This document shows, in pieces, positions 14,930 through 22,556 of a DNA stretch of 34,291 nt. The position numbers and the translations under genes were made by a program. The stretch's first letter is position 1. Every line of letters begins with the position of its first letter. The stretch covers positions 1 through 34,291 of the forward strand of contig JAQVJV010000010.1 of NCBI GenBank assembly GCA_028695025.1. The letters are read 5' to 3'. The DNA comes from Candidatus Moraniibacteriota bacterium. Its GTDB lineage: Bacteria; Patescibacteriota; Minisyncoccia; Moranbacterales; UBA11712. The notes below the pieces were generated by a model. The model was not told where the DNA came from. It saw only the letters and a list, made by a program, of their open reading frames with translations, and did not search any database.

Positions 14930-15062
14930 TCAAAATTTAAAAATAAAAAATAAAAATTACAACGAAAAATTCAAGAAATAATTTAATTTTTGAATTCTTT
15001 AAGCTTGCCGATTTTTAATTTTCCATTGTCATTTTTCATTTTGATATTTTCACTTTCAACTT
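14930..15062. repeat. AT-rich word-repeat spacer
   Basis: Composed of AATTCAAAATTTAAAAATAAAAA and ATTGTCATTTTTCATTTTGATA words. The two halves are partly inverted. It is related to 5819-5854 and 22455-22490. Confidence 0.6.
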
Positions 15063-15066
15063 ATTA

Positions 15067-16125
15067 TTACCTGCTGTTCATCCCGATATAAATGACACTA
15101 GGATCTTGCCGATTGTATCCCACTGCCTCGATCACACGGCTCCCGCCGGATTGGGTTGTCGCCCAGCTCTCGCCGCCGTCAACGGATTTATAGAAAACCT
15201 GGCTGGCTCCATAAACGATTTCTTCCGAATTTTTGGGATTCACTGCGATTCCGCGAATGGCATTTTCCTGCGGGCTGTTGAGCACCTTCACCAATTCCCA
15301 ATCATCCCCTCCGTTTTTGCTGCGGAAAAGTCCCGTGCTCGTCCCGGCATAGGCCCAATCTTCCCGGTTTGGATCAGTGATGATGGACATAGGGCTTCCA
15401 AGTTGCCGACTGAGATTTAGTACATTCTTTTCTCCCAAATTATCAAACGTTTTCCCGCCGTCTTTCGTCCGCAAAAGCCCGTTTTCATTCACCGCAAAAT
15501 ACGCAAGGTTGGAATCAAATTGGTCAAAAGCGATTTTTGTGATCGCGCTTGTTCCTTCGTGGGCCGCCCGCCAAGTTTCTCCCCCGTTCTCGGAAAAAAT
15601 GATTTGGCCCCGTGTCGTTCCGCCGAATATCTTCCCGGAATCACTCGGATCCACCGCCAGCGCCAGGACAAAAGAACCATCGGACGGTTCAGGGTATGTT
15701 TCGCCCCAATTGGCTCCGCCGTCGCTGCTCTTGAGGATCAACCCCCGCCCGTCGACAATCGCCGCAACATAGACAAGGCTGGGATTCTTCGGATCAATGG
15801 CGATGGAATATATTTTTTGCGGCGTGGAGGCGGATTGGGAAATTTTCACCGACTGCCAGGTTTCCCCCGCGTCAGTCGTTTTGAACATTCCCGACGTCTT
15901 GGTCCCGACATATGCCTCGTTTCCGTTTTGAGGATTCACCGCAAGGCTCAAAACATTCGCCGAACCGATACTTGTCTTATCATCAATTTTCACTTTTTGG
16001 GAAAAAGTTTTTCCGCCATCGTCGGAGCGGAAAACCCCGCCGTCCGCCGTGTTCGAAACAAGTGAACAGCCGGAAAAAAGGAGTATCGAAAGAATGCCAA
16101 TTATTATTGTTTTTGTGTTTTTCAT
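15067..16125 (-). CDS. beta-propeller lipoprotein (BNR/Ycf48-like repeats)
   Basis: This 352-residue protein has a lipoprotein signal peptide (TIIIGILSILLFSGC, acylated Cys20). The remainder is repeats of the Asp-box type: SDDGGKTF, TDAGETW, SDGGANW, ENGGETW, KDGGKTF, KNGGDDW and VDGGESW at about 45-residue spacing. This predicts a six- to seven-bladed propeller. Asp-box propellers occur in Ycf48-type assembly factors, sialidase-like and sortilin-like proteins. There are no catalytic sialidase residues I can point to, so a binding role on the outer face of the membrane is more likely. It stands alone between frr and a small gene. Confidence 0.85.
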   Translation of the reverse strand: MKNTKTIIIGILSILLFSGCSLVSNTADGGVFRSDDGGKTFSQKVKIDDKTSIGSANVLSLAVNPQNGNEAYVGTKTSGMFKTTDAGETWQSVKISQSASTPQKIYSIAIDPKNPSLVYVAAIVDGRGLILKSSDGGANWGETYPEPSDGSFVLALAVDPSDSGKIFGGTTRGQIIFSENGGETWRAAHEGTSAITKIAFDQFDSNLAYFAVNENGLLRTKDGGKTFDNLGEKNVLNLSRQLGSPMSIITDPNREDWAYAGTSTGLFRSKNGGDDWELVKVLNSPQENAIRGIAVNPKNSEEIVYGASQVFYKSVDGGESWATTQSGGSRVIEAVGYNRQDPSVIYIGMNSR

Positions 16126-16162
16126 ATTGGGAATATATCACAAAAAAACCGCGAAGACAAAT

Positions 16163-16195
16163 AAAAAAACGGACGGGTCCACTCAAGTCCCGTCC
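16163..16195 (-). terminator. rho-independent terminator
   Basis: On the minus strand GGACGGG pairs with CCCGTCC around 11 bases, followed by GTTTTTTT. It ends the gene at 16215-16547. Confidence 0.85.
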
Positions 16196-16214
16196 GGGTT
16201 AAGTCCTGCTTATT

Positions 16215-16547
16215 TTATTTGCCTTCGCAACAGCTTCTGCGAAAATAGTCGATAATACACTGGGGAGCAGGCTCCAGCTGTCTCCCGAACATGTTCCTAT
16301 CAATTTCCGTGAAGTTTTTAGTATCGCCACCAATTCCTTGGACCGCAACGCGATACCGCAGGCAATCCTTCGAAAAAAGGATTCTGATTATCCTGCATAT
16401 CCTTCCGGAATAAGAGGAGCTCTTATCGATTATTACTGCAAGATCCCCCGTCTTAAAAACATTCTCCTCTTTTTGGGGATCCGGAATAAACTTACTCGGA
16501 CTAGCGACCAGGCCAGTTCTGCGTTTTGGTTTTTTCTTTCTTAACAT
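16215..16547 (-). CDS. hypothetical 110-residue basic protein, KOW-like segment
   Basis: A Lys/Arg-rich start (MLRKKKPKRRTG) is followed at about residues 32-60 by FKTGDLAVIIDKSSSYSGRICRIIRIL. This resembles the beta-hairpin of KOW or SH3-like nucleic-acid-binding modules, but the match is loose. The C-terminus has two adjacent cysteines. GGAGG lies five bases before the ATG and a strong terminator follows the stop, so it is a stand-alone unit. Function unknown. Confidence 0.65.
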   Translation of the reverse strand: MLRKKKPKRRTGLVASPSKFIPDPQKEENVFKTGDLAVIIDKSSSYSGRICRIIRILFSKDCLRYRVAVQGIGGDTKNFTEIDRNMFGRQLEPAPQCIIDYFRRSCCEGK

Positions 16548-16638
16548 GAAGTCCTCCCCAATTTATATAAATTTAGGAACTGCCAAACATGTTACTCCAA
16601 CCGAAACAAGTGTGTCAAGCCGCTTTTTTCAGCCGTAA

Positions 16639-17430
16639 TCAAAACCCCAACACCATTTTTTCTCCCACTCCTCGCGCATTGGCATTAGTTTTTTCCAGCC
16701 GATTGATCGCCTCTCGGGTGTCCTCTAAAAGCTCCACCACTTTTTTCACTTTCCGCCGGTCTTCGCCCGATGCGGCCAGTTTGCGGAGGCTTTCCGCCAT
16801 CACTTTCTCCCAATCGCTCAACTGCTTTGAAAAATCTTTTTTGTTTTTCGCCGCCTGCTCGACAAAATCGAAACGCTCAAAAATTTCCGCCGTGAGTATC
16901 TCGCGCATTTTCGCCCGATTTTCCTCCGACCATTTCGGAAGATCCGTTTCGGGAAAACGCAAAACGGCGCAACGGGAAACAATTGTCGGGAGGATCATTT
17001 CGAGATTGTCAGCGAGGATCAGAAATATTTCTTTCTCCGTCGGCTCTTCGATTTTTTTGAGAAGCGCGTTGGCCGCCTCCGCGTTCAGCTTTTCCCCGCC
17101 GCGGATGATGCAGAATTTTTTTTCAAGTTCGTACGGAAAGAATTTTAGCCGCTCAAGTACCTCACGGATTTGCGGGATGCCGATTTCCTTTTCCCGTATT
17201 TTCCCCTTTTTTTCTTCGATTTCCGGTTCGATCACAATGACGTCGGGATGATTTTTTCTTTTTGCTTTTTCCAAAAAATCACTGTCGCCGGATTTCCCGG
17301 CGATCTTGGAAACAAAATAATATCCAGCCTCTTCCTTTGCTTCCTGATCCATCCCCACAAAAAGAAAAGAACCCGGCCGGCTCTTTGAACTCACCAGGCG
17401 ATCGAGATAGGTTTTGGTCTTTGGATTCAT
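16639..17430 (-). CDS. holB: DNA polymerase III delta prime-like clamp-loader subunit
   Basis: This 263-residue AAA+-type protein has RPGSFLFVGMDQEAKEEAG in place of a working P-loop, the usual degenerate state of delta prime. It then has GIPQIREVLERLKFFP, KFCIIRGGEKLNAEAANALL, KKIEEPTEKEIFLILADN and LPTIVSRC, the sensor 1/SRC signature of clamp loaders. No zinc-finger cysteines are visible. The start is MNPKTKTYLDRL; a TTG four codons upstream is the alternative. A divergent replication ATPase of the same fold cannot be excluded. Confidence 0.85.
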   Translation of the reverse strand: MNPKTKTYLDRLVSSKSRPGSFLFVGMDQEAKEEAGYYFVSKIAGKSGDSDFLEKAKRKNHPDVIVIEPEIEEKKGKIREKEIGIPQIREVLERLKFFPYELEKKFCIIRGGEKLNAEAANALLKKIEEPTEKEIFLILADNLEMILPTIVSRCAVLRFPETDLPKWSEENRAKMREILTAEIFERFDFVEQAAKNKKDFSKQLSDWEKVMAESLRKLAASGEDRRKVKKVVELLEDTREAINRLEKTNANARGVGEKMVLGF

Positions 17431-17489
17431 TAGATGAAGCAATCTACTTATGAAGCATTTTAGCTGATTTTTAATATTTTTTCAACTTT

Positions 17490-17518
17490 AAAAGGACGGG
17501 GATATTCACCGTCCTTTT
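17490..17518 (-). terminator. bidirectional-looking terminator
   Basis: AAAAGGACGG (17490-17499) pairs perfectly with CCGTCCTTTT (17509-17518). It overlaps the stop of the broken protease gene and ends its transcript. Confidence 0.8.
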
Positions 17519-18088
17519 ACTTAAAACAATGTTTTAAAAAATTTTCTATTTTTTCTCGCGATACACAATAGATCATTCCGGTGGATTTCCCATCTTCCTT
17601 GAATACAACTTGGCCTTTCAAGAGACCGACAAGATCCCCACCTTTATTGAAAATCGGGGATCCGGAGCATCCACACCAAGTATCATGGTAACCTATTATT
17701 AAGGGACTTTCTCAAGAACAATGCAACAAATTTTTCTCCCGTTAATAATTAAATAAACCTCTTCACCCACCTTAACTCGCCCAAGTTTTAGTAAGGATAA
17801 ATCTTCCCGATCATGGGCAATCAGGGCAACATCATTATCCCTATCGACTTTCAGAACTTTTATGCCTAATCTCCCCAATTGATTCGTGCGATTTCGAATT
17901 CCATGTTCCACAGTCAGCAAGGTATTCTTTCCAACTCGGACAGCATAAAAGGCCTTCGAGCCCGCCAAATCATTCCAATAAAATTCGACTTGATTTCTGC
18001 CCAAATTACCGGCTAGAGGTGGAGGTTCAAAATTGTCCCCCCAAAACCCTAAACATAAAATAATTAAAAGAACGCTCCATATAATCAT
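17517..18088 (-). pseudogene. trypsin-like serine protease split by a -1 frameshift
   Basis: The first frame (18088 to 17699) gives a signal-peptide-like start MIIWSVLLIILCLGFWG, then TLLTVEHGI (catalytic His) and RDNDVALI (catalytic Asp), and stops after CIVLEKVP. The second part of the same protein is in the -1 frame from about 17708 to 17517: SPLIIGYHDTWCGCSGSPIF, with the GxSGSP active serine, to the stop. Joined at 17707-17710 it makes a complete small secreted protease with all three catalytic residues. The shift point AGAAAGTCC is not a good slippery heptamer, so mutation or assembly error is likelier than programmed frameshifting. The start has AGGAGG eight to nine bases upstream. Confidence 0.8.
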
Positions 18089-18173
18089 AACACCGCCCTC
18101 CTCTTCAGTTTTTTGATATATCAAACTAAAACATATTCCGGATTTTGTCAAAAACTTGTGGATCTGGGCAAAT

Positions 18174-18203
18174 TTGACATATTAATATTTCTCATGATAT
18201 TCT
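18174..18203 (+). promoter_or_regulatory. candidate promoter of the 119-residue membrane protein
   Basis: TTGACA (18174-18179), 18 bases, TATTCT (18198-18203). It is divergent from the protease gene. Confidence 0.55.
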
Positions 18204-18238
18204 TTTGTATCAAAATAAAACACGAAAAGGAGTTTAAG

Positions 18239-18598
18239 ATGGAATCTATGTTCTTTTTAAAAATTTTGGGGTGGTTTATTACTTACTTTATCCTTGGATA
18301 TTTCGTGGCGGGTTTACTCAATAGATATCTATACGTAAACCGAAAAAAGTGTAATTCAAGGAAAGATTTTTTTTGGGAAGTCATGCTTTGGATAATTATT
18401 TTGGTTTTTATCATACTTTTCAAATTGCACCGCCATATAACAAAGCCCTTGTTTAATAAATATCTAAAGGTATCAATACTTACCTTTTTTAATGCCACAG
18501 ATAGACTATTAGAATCAATTAATTCAAAAATCAAGCAAGTCGCCCTAAAAATAATCGACTGGGGACATTCCGGCTTTGGGAAGCATGAAACCCACTGA
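18239..18598 (+). CDS. hypothetical two-helix membrane protein
   Basis: This 119-residue protein has hydrophobic segments at about 5-27 (FFLKILGWFITYFILGYFVAG) and 47-63 (EVMLWIIILVFIILF), joined by a basic loop (NRKKCNSRKD). The cytoplasmic or exposed tail is amphipathic. There is no known domain. GGAG at 18229-18232 sets the ATG, and a terminator follows. It is divergently arranged with the broken protease on an AT-rich stretch, so both may have arrived as one insertion. Confidence 0.65.
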   Translation: MESMFFLKILGWFITYFILGYFVAGLLNRYLYVNRKKCNSRKDFFWEVMLWIIILVFIILFKLHRHITKPLFNKYLKVSILTFFNATDRLLESINSKIKQVALKIIDWGHSGFGKHETH

Positions 18599-18631
18599 AC
18601 ACCCTAAACTAGAGTATTTTTAATCCCCCTC

Positions 18632-18656
18632 ATTCCCCCTTCAGAAAAGGGGGAAT
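18632..18656 (+). terminator. terminator-like hairpin
   Basis: ATTCCCCCTT (18632-18641) pairs with AAGGGGGAAT (18647-18656), then TTAATTTTG. The preceding TAATCCCCCTCATT makes it resemble the compound hairpin inside miaB at 32990-33067. Confidence 0.7.
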
Positions 18657-18688
18657 TTAATTTTGCATATTCGCATCATTTGCATTTA

Positions 18689-19861
18689 TTAACGGATTTG
18701 CATTATATCTTCTATCTCTCTTTTTATTTCCTCAATAAACCGCTCTTTTGAAAATTTTTCAGCGTGAATGCGAATTTTCTGCGCGTCGTATTCGCTTTCC
18801 TTCCGGACAAAACGCCGCACCGCGTCCGCAAGCGATTCAATGACCGGGTCATCGAAAAATTCTCCGGTTTCGCTCTCAACCACCGTTTCACGCGCCCCGC
18901 CCCGCCGAAGGGCAATCACCGGCTTCCCGAAACTCATCGCTTCGACCGGCGTGATCCCGAAATCATCTTCTCCGGGAAAAACAAAAGCCCGGCATCCGGC
19001 CATATGCTCGCGGGTTTTCCCGTCCGACTTCCATCCCAAAATTTTCGTTTTCGGTCCGGCGACCGATTTCAGATATTTCACGTATTTTTTCTCGCCTTCT
19101 CCGATCACCGTGAGCGGCAGATTGAGCTTGTTCATCGCCTCAATCGCCACTTCAATTTTTTTGTACGGCGAAAGCCGGGAAACGATGAGAAAAAATTTTT
19201 CTCGCATGGAGCCTAAGTCCCCAATTGGGGACTTAGGCTCCAAATCCTTTATTTCCACCGGCGGATATACCACCACGCTCTCCCGGCCGTAATATTTCCT
19301 GATCCGCGCCGCAGTATATTTCGAATTGGCAATGAAAAAATCCGGCCGGTCCGCCGCCGCCTTGTCCCAGATGCGGACATAGTTGAGCAAGAGCCGCGCA
19401 AAAAGCTTTCGGCTCCGTCCGAGGTTCTGATCGCTCAAATATTTTTCGTTCCAATCCCAGACAAAACGCATCGGGCTGTGGCAATAGCAAACATGGACCG
19501 TCTTCGGCTTCACGATGATTCCTTTCGACCAAGCTCCCGACGAAGAAATCACAAGGTCAAAATCGCGCAGATTGAAAGTCTCCGGCGCCGTCGGAAGAAA
19601 CGGCAAAAGCCATTTGGGACGCTTTTTCAAAAACTTCAGAAACTTTTGGAGAAAAGAAGTCTGGATATCTTTTCCTTTGAATTTTCCCCGCATTTTCACC
19701 GGATCATATAGCAACGTATATATCGGCGCGTCGGGAAAAATCTCCGTGAGCGCTTCCAGCACCCGCTCCGCTCCGCCGTATTGGTTGAGAAAATCGTGGA
19801 CAAGAGCCACACGCAGTTCTTGACGGAAATCATTAGTTGTATTAGATTGGTTTGAAGTCAT
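18689..19861 (-). CDS. GT4-family glycosyltransferase (mannosyltransferase-like)
   Basis: A 390-residue GT-B enzyme. The N-terminal domain begins RVALVHDFLNQYGGAERVLEAL, a signature of WbaZ/mannosyltransferase-type GT4 proteins. The C-terminal domain has FFLIVSRLSPYKKIEVAIEA (sugar-nucleotide side) and EDDFGITPVEAMSFGKPVIA with the EX7E-like catalytic pattern. It probably builds cell-surface glycan or a lipid-linked sugar. Residues about 207-218 (LEPKSPIGDLGS) come from an inserted palindrome at the hinge between the two domains, a tolerant site. A second GT4 gene lies at 20230-21321, separated only by a small plus-strand gene. Confidence 0.9.
   Translation of the reverse strand: MTSNQSNTTNDFRQELRVALVHDFLNQYGGAERVLEALTEIFPDAPIYTLLYDPVKMRGKFKGKDIQTSFLQKFLKFLKKRPKWLLPFLPTAPETFNLRDFDLVISSSGAWSKGIIVKPKTVHVCYCHSPMRFVWDWNEKYLSDQNLGRSRKLFARLLLNYVRIWDKAAADRPDFFIANSKYTAARIRKYYGRESVVVYPPVEIKDLEPKSPIGDLGSMREKFFLIVSRLSPYKKIEVAIEAMNKLNLPLTVIGEGEKKYVKYLKSVAGPKTKILGWKSDGKTREHMAGCRAFVFPGEDDFGITPVEAMSFGKPVIALRRGGARETVVESETGEFFDDPVIESLADAVRRFVRKESEYDAQKIRIHAEKFSKERFIEEIKREIEDIMQIR
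19207..19242. repeat. 36-bp perfect palindrome inside the glycosyltransferase gene
   Basis: TGGAGCCTAAGTCCCC, then centre AATT, then the exact complement. It encodes EPKSPIGDLGS, nearly the same peptide as the copy in lysS. Confidence 0.95.
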
Positions 19862-19901
19862 AGCTAATTATTTTAGCCATAAAAAATCAGGAGGTTTCAG
19901 C

Positions 19902-20141
19902 ATGAGATCATTCGTGTTTATGATGTTGGGATTTGTCTTTTTGGCATTTTCACTAATCTTTTTTTTACTTGAGCGTTGGCTAAGAAAACAGAAAGTGGAT
20001 CCTTTAACGGTTCTTATCGCACCATTAGCGGTTGCTATGGCTGAAGAAAAAGACGAGCTGTTTATGCACCTTATTCGAATTGTTGCCAAAGCGCTTCGTT
20101 TTCTTGGTATTGTACTTTTGATTATTTCTCTGTTCTTATAA
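19902..20141 (+). CDS. small membrane protein, 79 residues
   Basis: Not recognised. Hydrophobic segments are at about residues 3-23 (SFVFMMLGFVFLAFSLIFFLL), a weaker one near 36-47 (LTVLIAPLAVAM), and one at the C-terminus (FLGIVLLIISLFL). Short charged stretches lie between them. A perfect AGGAGG lies seven to eight bases before the ATG and a strong terminator follows, so this plus-strand frame is preferred to the overlapping minus-strand frame, which has neither. It sits between two minus-strand glycosyltransferase genes. Confidence 0.75.
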   Translation: MRSFVFMMLGFVFLAFSLIFFLLERWLRKQKVDPLTVLIAPLAVAMAEEKDELFMHLIRIVAKALRFLGIVLLIISLFL

Positions 20142-20152
20142 AAAGTTCCTCG

Positions 20153-20197
20153 AACCCGCTCAATGCAAAACCTGCTACGAGCGGGTTTTGCTTTTTG
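20153..20197 (+). terminator. rho-independent terminator
   Basis: AACCCGCTC (20153-20161) pairs with GAGCGGGTT (20179-20187), then TTGCTTTTT. It ends the 79-residue protein gene. Confidence 0.9.
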
Positions 20198-20229
20198 GAA
20201 AACTTTCTCGGTATGTCATTTATAGACAT

Positions 20230-21321
20230 TCATTCGCGTATTTGTATTATATCACTCACCTCCCGCGCGCATTTTTCCCATGAAAATCTTTTCACGTTTT
20301 CAAAGCCTTTTTCTATTATACCATTTTTGAACTTTTCGTCTCCAACCAACCTCCAGATCCCTTCCGCAATGGCGCCGCTATGCATCGGGTCGACCAAGAC
20401 GGCGCTGTCGCCTGCCACCTCCGGCATCGAGGATATATTCGACGTCACCACCGGCACGCCCACGTTCTGCGCCTCAAGGATCGGCAGTCCGAAACCTTCG
20501 TATATGGTGGCAAACAAAAACACTTCCGCGCCCGCCAGCAGATAGAACTTTTCCTCGTCGCCCACATATCCGGTGAGAATGATATCATTTTTGAACTCGC
20601 TCGATTTGATCCGCTCTTCGATTTTCTCCCCGCCGTATCCGAATTTTCCGACCAGGATAAGCTTATGCGGAATGGCATATTTTTTCTTAAGCATCTCGAA
20701 CGCCTCGACCATCCGGATGATATTTTTCCGCTCCTCAAGCCGCCCGACGAATAAGAGGTACTTTTTGTGGCTTATGATTTTATTATCTGGAATCGATTTC
20801 AAATTTTCGTTTATTCCTTCATACACTACTTTTATTTTTTCTTCCGGAACGCGATAAAGCCGCATCAAGTCTTTCTTCGTATTCTCGCTCACGGCAATAA
20901 TCCGGCTCACCCATCGGCAGGAACGCATGATCGACCAACGCATATAAAATCTTTCAAAAGGCGAATAGGCTTCCGGACAAAATTCATACTCAAGCCCATG
21001 GACGGTCACAATCGTATCCTTCGGATGGATGAGCGGAACCGTGTGTGCCGGCACAAACAGCACGTCCGGCCGATGGAAAATCATTTCGATCGACAGCCGG
21101 ATCTGCGTCCAGAACTTCGGCGATTGCAAAAACTTCACGCTCCAATTTTCCGGCAAGTCGAAATCAATATGTTCTTCCCTATTTACCCGCGGATCGAGAT
21201 AGAGGATAATTTTTTCGCCTGCCAAAAAATTTTTCAAGTTTTTGATCACTTGGTATGAATACTCCTCAATCCCTGTTTTGTTTTTCACAAACGCGCGAGA
21301 GGCGTCGATACCAATAGTCAT
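20230..21321 (-). CDS. GT4-family glycosyltransferase
   Basis: A 363-residue GT-B enzyme. Start MTIGIDASRAFVKNKTGIEEYSYQV has the GIDAS...TGI..Y pattern of GT4 enzymes close to mannosyl/rhamnosyl transferases. Then come VTVHGLEYEFCPEAYSP, IIAVSENTKKDLMRLY, KKYLLFVGRLEERKNI, and EVFLFATIYEGFGLPILEAQ with the catalytic EX7E pair. It lies immediately downstream of mreB copy 2 on the same strand. It probably acts in surface polysaccharide or glycoprotein synthesis. A TTG nine codons upstream is an alternative start, but it lies in the repeat-rich spacer. Confidence 0.92.
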   Translation of the reverse strand: MTIGIDASRAFVKNKTGIEEYSYQVIKNLKNFLAGEKIILYLDPRVNREEHIDFDLPENWSVKFLQSPKFWTQIRLSIEMIFHRPDVLFVPAHTVPLIHPKDTIVTVHGLEYEFCPEAYSPFERFYMRWSIMRSCRWVSRIIAVSENTKKDLMRLYRVPEEKIKVVYEGINENLKSIPDNKIISHKKYLLFVGRLEERKNIIRMVEAFEMLKKKYAIPHKLILVGKFGYGGEKIEERIKSSEFKNDIILTGYVGDEEKFYLLAGAEVFLFATIYEGFGLPILEAQNVGVPVVTSNISSMPEVAGDSAVLVDPMHSGAIAEGIWRLVGDEKFKNGIIEKGFENVKRFSWEKCAREVSDIIQIRE

Positions 21322-21339
21322 AACACAAATGATGCGGAT

Positions 21340-21425
21340 CTTATGCAAATACGCGAATATGCAAATTTTCGAATTCGCGATATTCGCATATTCGCATCAT
21401 TTGCATTCATTCGCGTATTCGTATT
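21340..21425. repeat. word repeat between mreB copy 2 and glycosyltransferase
   Basis: Variants of ATTCGCGATATTCGCATATTCGCATCATTTGCAT fill the spacer on both strands. The same words recur at 18664-18710 and 20228-20250. Confidence 0.7.
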
Positions 21426-21426
21426 T

Positions 21427-22431
21427 TTATTTGGCGAGCATGATCGTCCGCTTGTACATATCCAAATGCTCAAGCACGATACCCGTCCCCTTGACCACGC
21501 AATACAGCGGATCGTCCGCGACATAACACGGCACGCCCGTCGTCTTCGTGATCAGCTGGTCGAGATGCCGGAGCAAAGCGCCGCCGGAAAGGATCATTCC
21601 TTTGTCAATCACATCGGCCGCGAGCTCCGGAGGAGTTTCCTGAAGGACCTTTTTGATCGCATTGATAATTTCCCGCAACTCGTCCTGGATCGCTTCCGTG
21701 ATTTCATTCGCCGAAATGCGGATTGTCTTCGGCAGTCCCGCGATCAAATCCCTCCCCCGCACTTCCAAAAATTCATCCTTCACTTGCGGGATCGCGCTCC
21801 CGATCGCGATCTTGATTTCTTCCGCCGTCCTCTCGCCGACCGCAAGCCCGTGTTTCTTTTTGATGAAGTCGGCAATCGCTTGGTCAATCTTGTTCCCGCC
21901 GACCCGCGCGCTTGTCGCCGCCACCACTCCGCCGAGGGATATGATCGCCACCTCGCTTGTTCCGCCGCCGATGTCGACAATCATATTTCCCGCCGCGCTA
22001 TTGATCGGAATTCCCGCCCCGATCGCCGCGAGTACCGGCTCCTTCACGACATAGGCCGTCTTCGCCCCCGCTTTCACCGCCGCGTCCACCACCGCCCGCC
22101 GTTCGGTCGAAGTGACGCCTGCCGGAATGGAAACCATCACTTCCGGCCGGAACAGCCGAAAACCGCCCGCCACCTTGTTGATGAAGTAGCGAAGCATAGC
22201 TTCCGTAATCCGATAATCCGCAATTACACCATCTTTTAGCGGCCTCATGGCAACAATTGCTTCCGGCGTACGCCCCAGCATTTCTTTGGCTTCGTTTCCC
22301 ACCGCCATCACTTTGTTGTCTGTCATTGAAATTGCCACTACCGACGGCTCATTCACTACGATTCCCTGTCCCGGAAGAAAAACCAGCGTATTGGCCGTTC
22401 CAAGATCAATTCCGATTTTTTTGATAAACAC
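21427..22431 (-). CDS. mreB: actin-like MreB, copy 2
   Basis: This 334-residue actin-fold ATPase begins with GTG (MFIKKIGIDLGTANTLVF) and has NMIVDIGGGTSEVAIISLGG and GMILSGGALLRHLDQLI. It is clearly a paralogue of the protein at 11410-12462 but not a recent duplicate, since many positions differ. It lacks the FSRIFGKFSKD amphipathic extension at the N-terminus. It sits with murA and glycosyltransferase genes rather than with mreC/mreD. It may form mixed filaments with copy 1 or have a separate role, for instance placing surface glycan synthesis. Confidence 0.94.
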   Translation of the reverse strand: MFIKKIGIDLGTANTLVFLPGQGIVVNEPSVVAISMTDNKVMAVGNEAKEMLGRTPEAIVAMRPLKDGVIADYRITEAMLRYFINKVAGGFRLFRPEVMVSIPAGVTSTERRAVVDAAVKAGAKTAYVVKEPVLAAIGAGIPINSAAGNMIVDIGGGTSEVAIISLGGVVAATSARVGGNKIDQAIADFIKKKHGLAVGERTAEEIKIAIGSAIPQVKDEFLEVRGRDLIAGLPKTIRISANEITEAIQDELREIINAIKKVLQETPPELAADVIDKGMILSGGALLRHLDQLITKTTGVPCYVADDPLYCVVKGTGIVLEHLDMYKRTIMLAK

Positions 22432-22435
22432 AGCA

Positions 22436-22556
22436 AAAAATTTAAAAATAAAAAATCAAAATGCAAAATGACAATGAAAAATTCAAAACTGGCAAATGTC
22501 AAAAAACATCGACATTTTACATTAAATTGTCATTTTTGATTTTTGATTTTTGCACT
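22436..22556. repeat. AT-rich word repeat, with 36-bp copy 2
   Basis: 22455-22490 is identical to 5819-5854 at 35 of 36 bases. The following 60 bases contain the words in inverted orientation (TTGTCATTTTTGATTTTTGATTTTTGCA), so the whole can fold back. Confidence 0.75.

Noticed and set aside
17699-17720. Programmed -1 frameshifting in the protease gene
   Set aside because: No X-XXY-YYZ slippery heptamer in the right phase at the junction; an indel is simpler.
19868-20089. Minus-strand frame opposite the 79-residue membrane protein
   Set aside because: Low-complexity Ser/Lys/Asn sequence without ribosome-binding site; the plus-strand gene has AGGAGG and a terminator.
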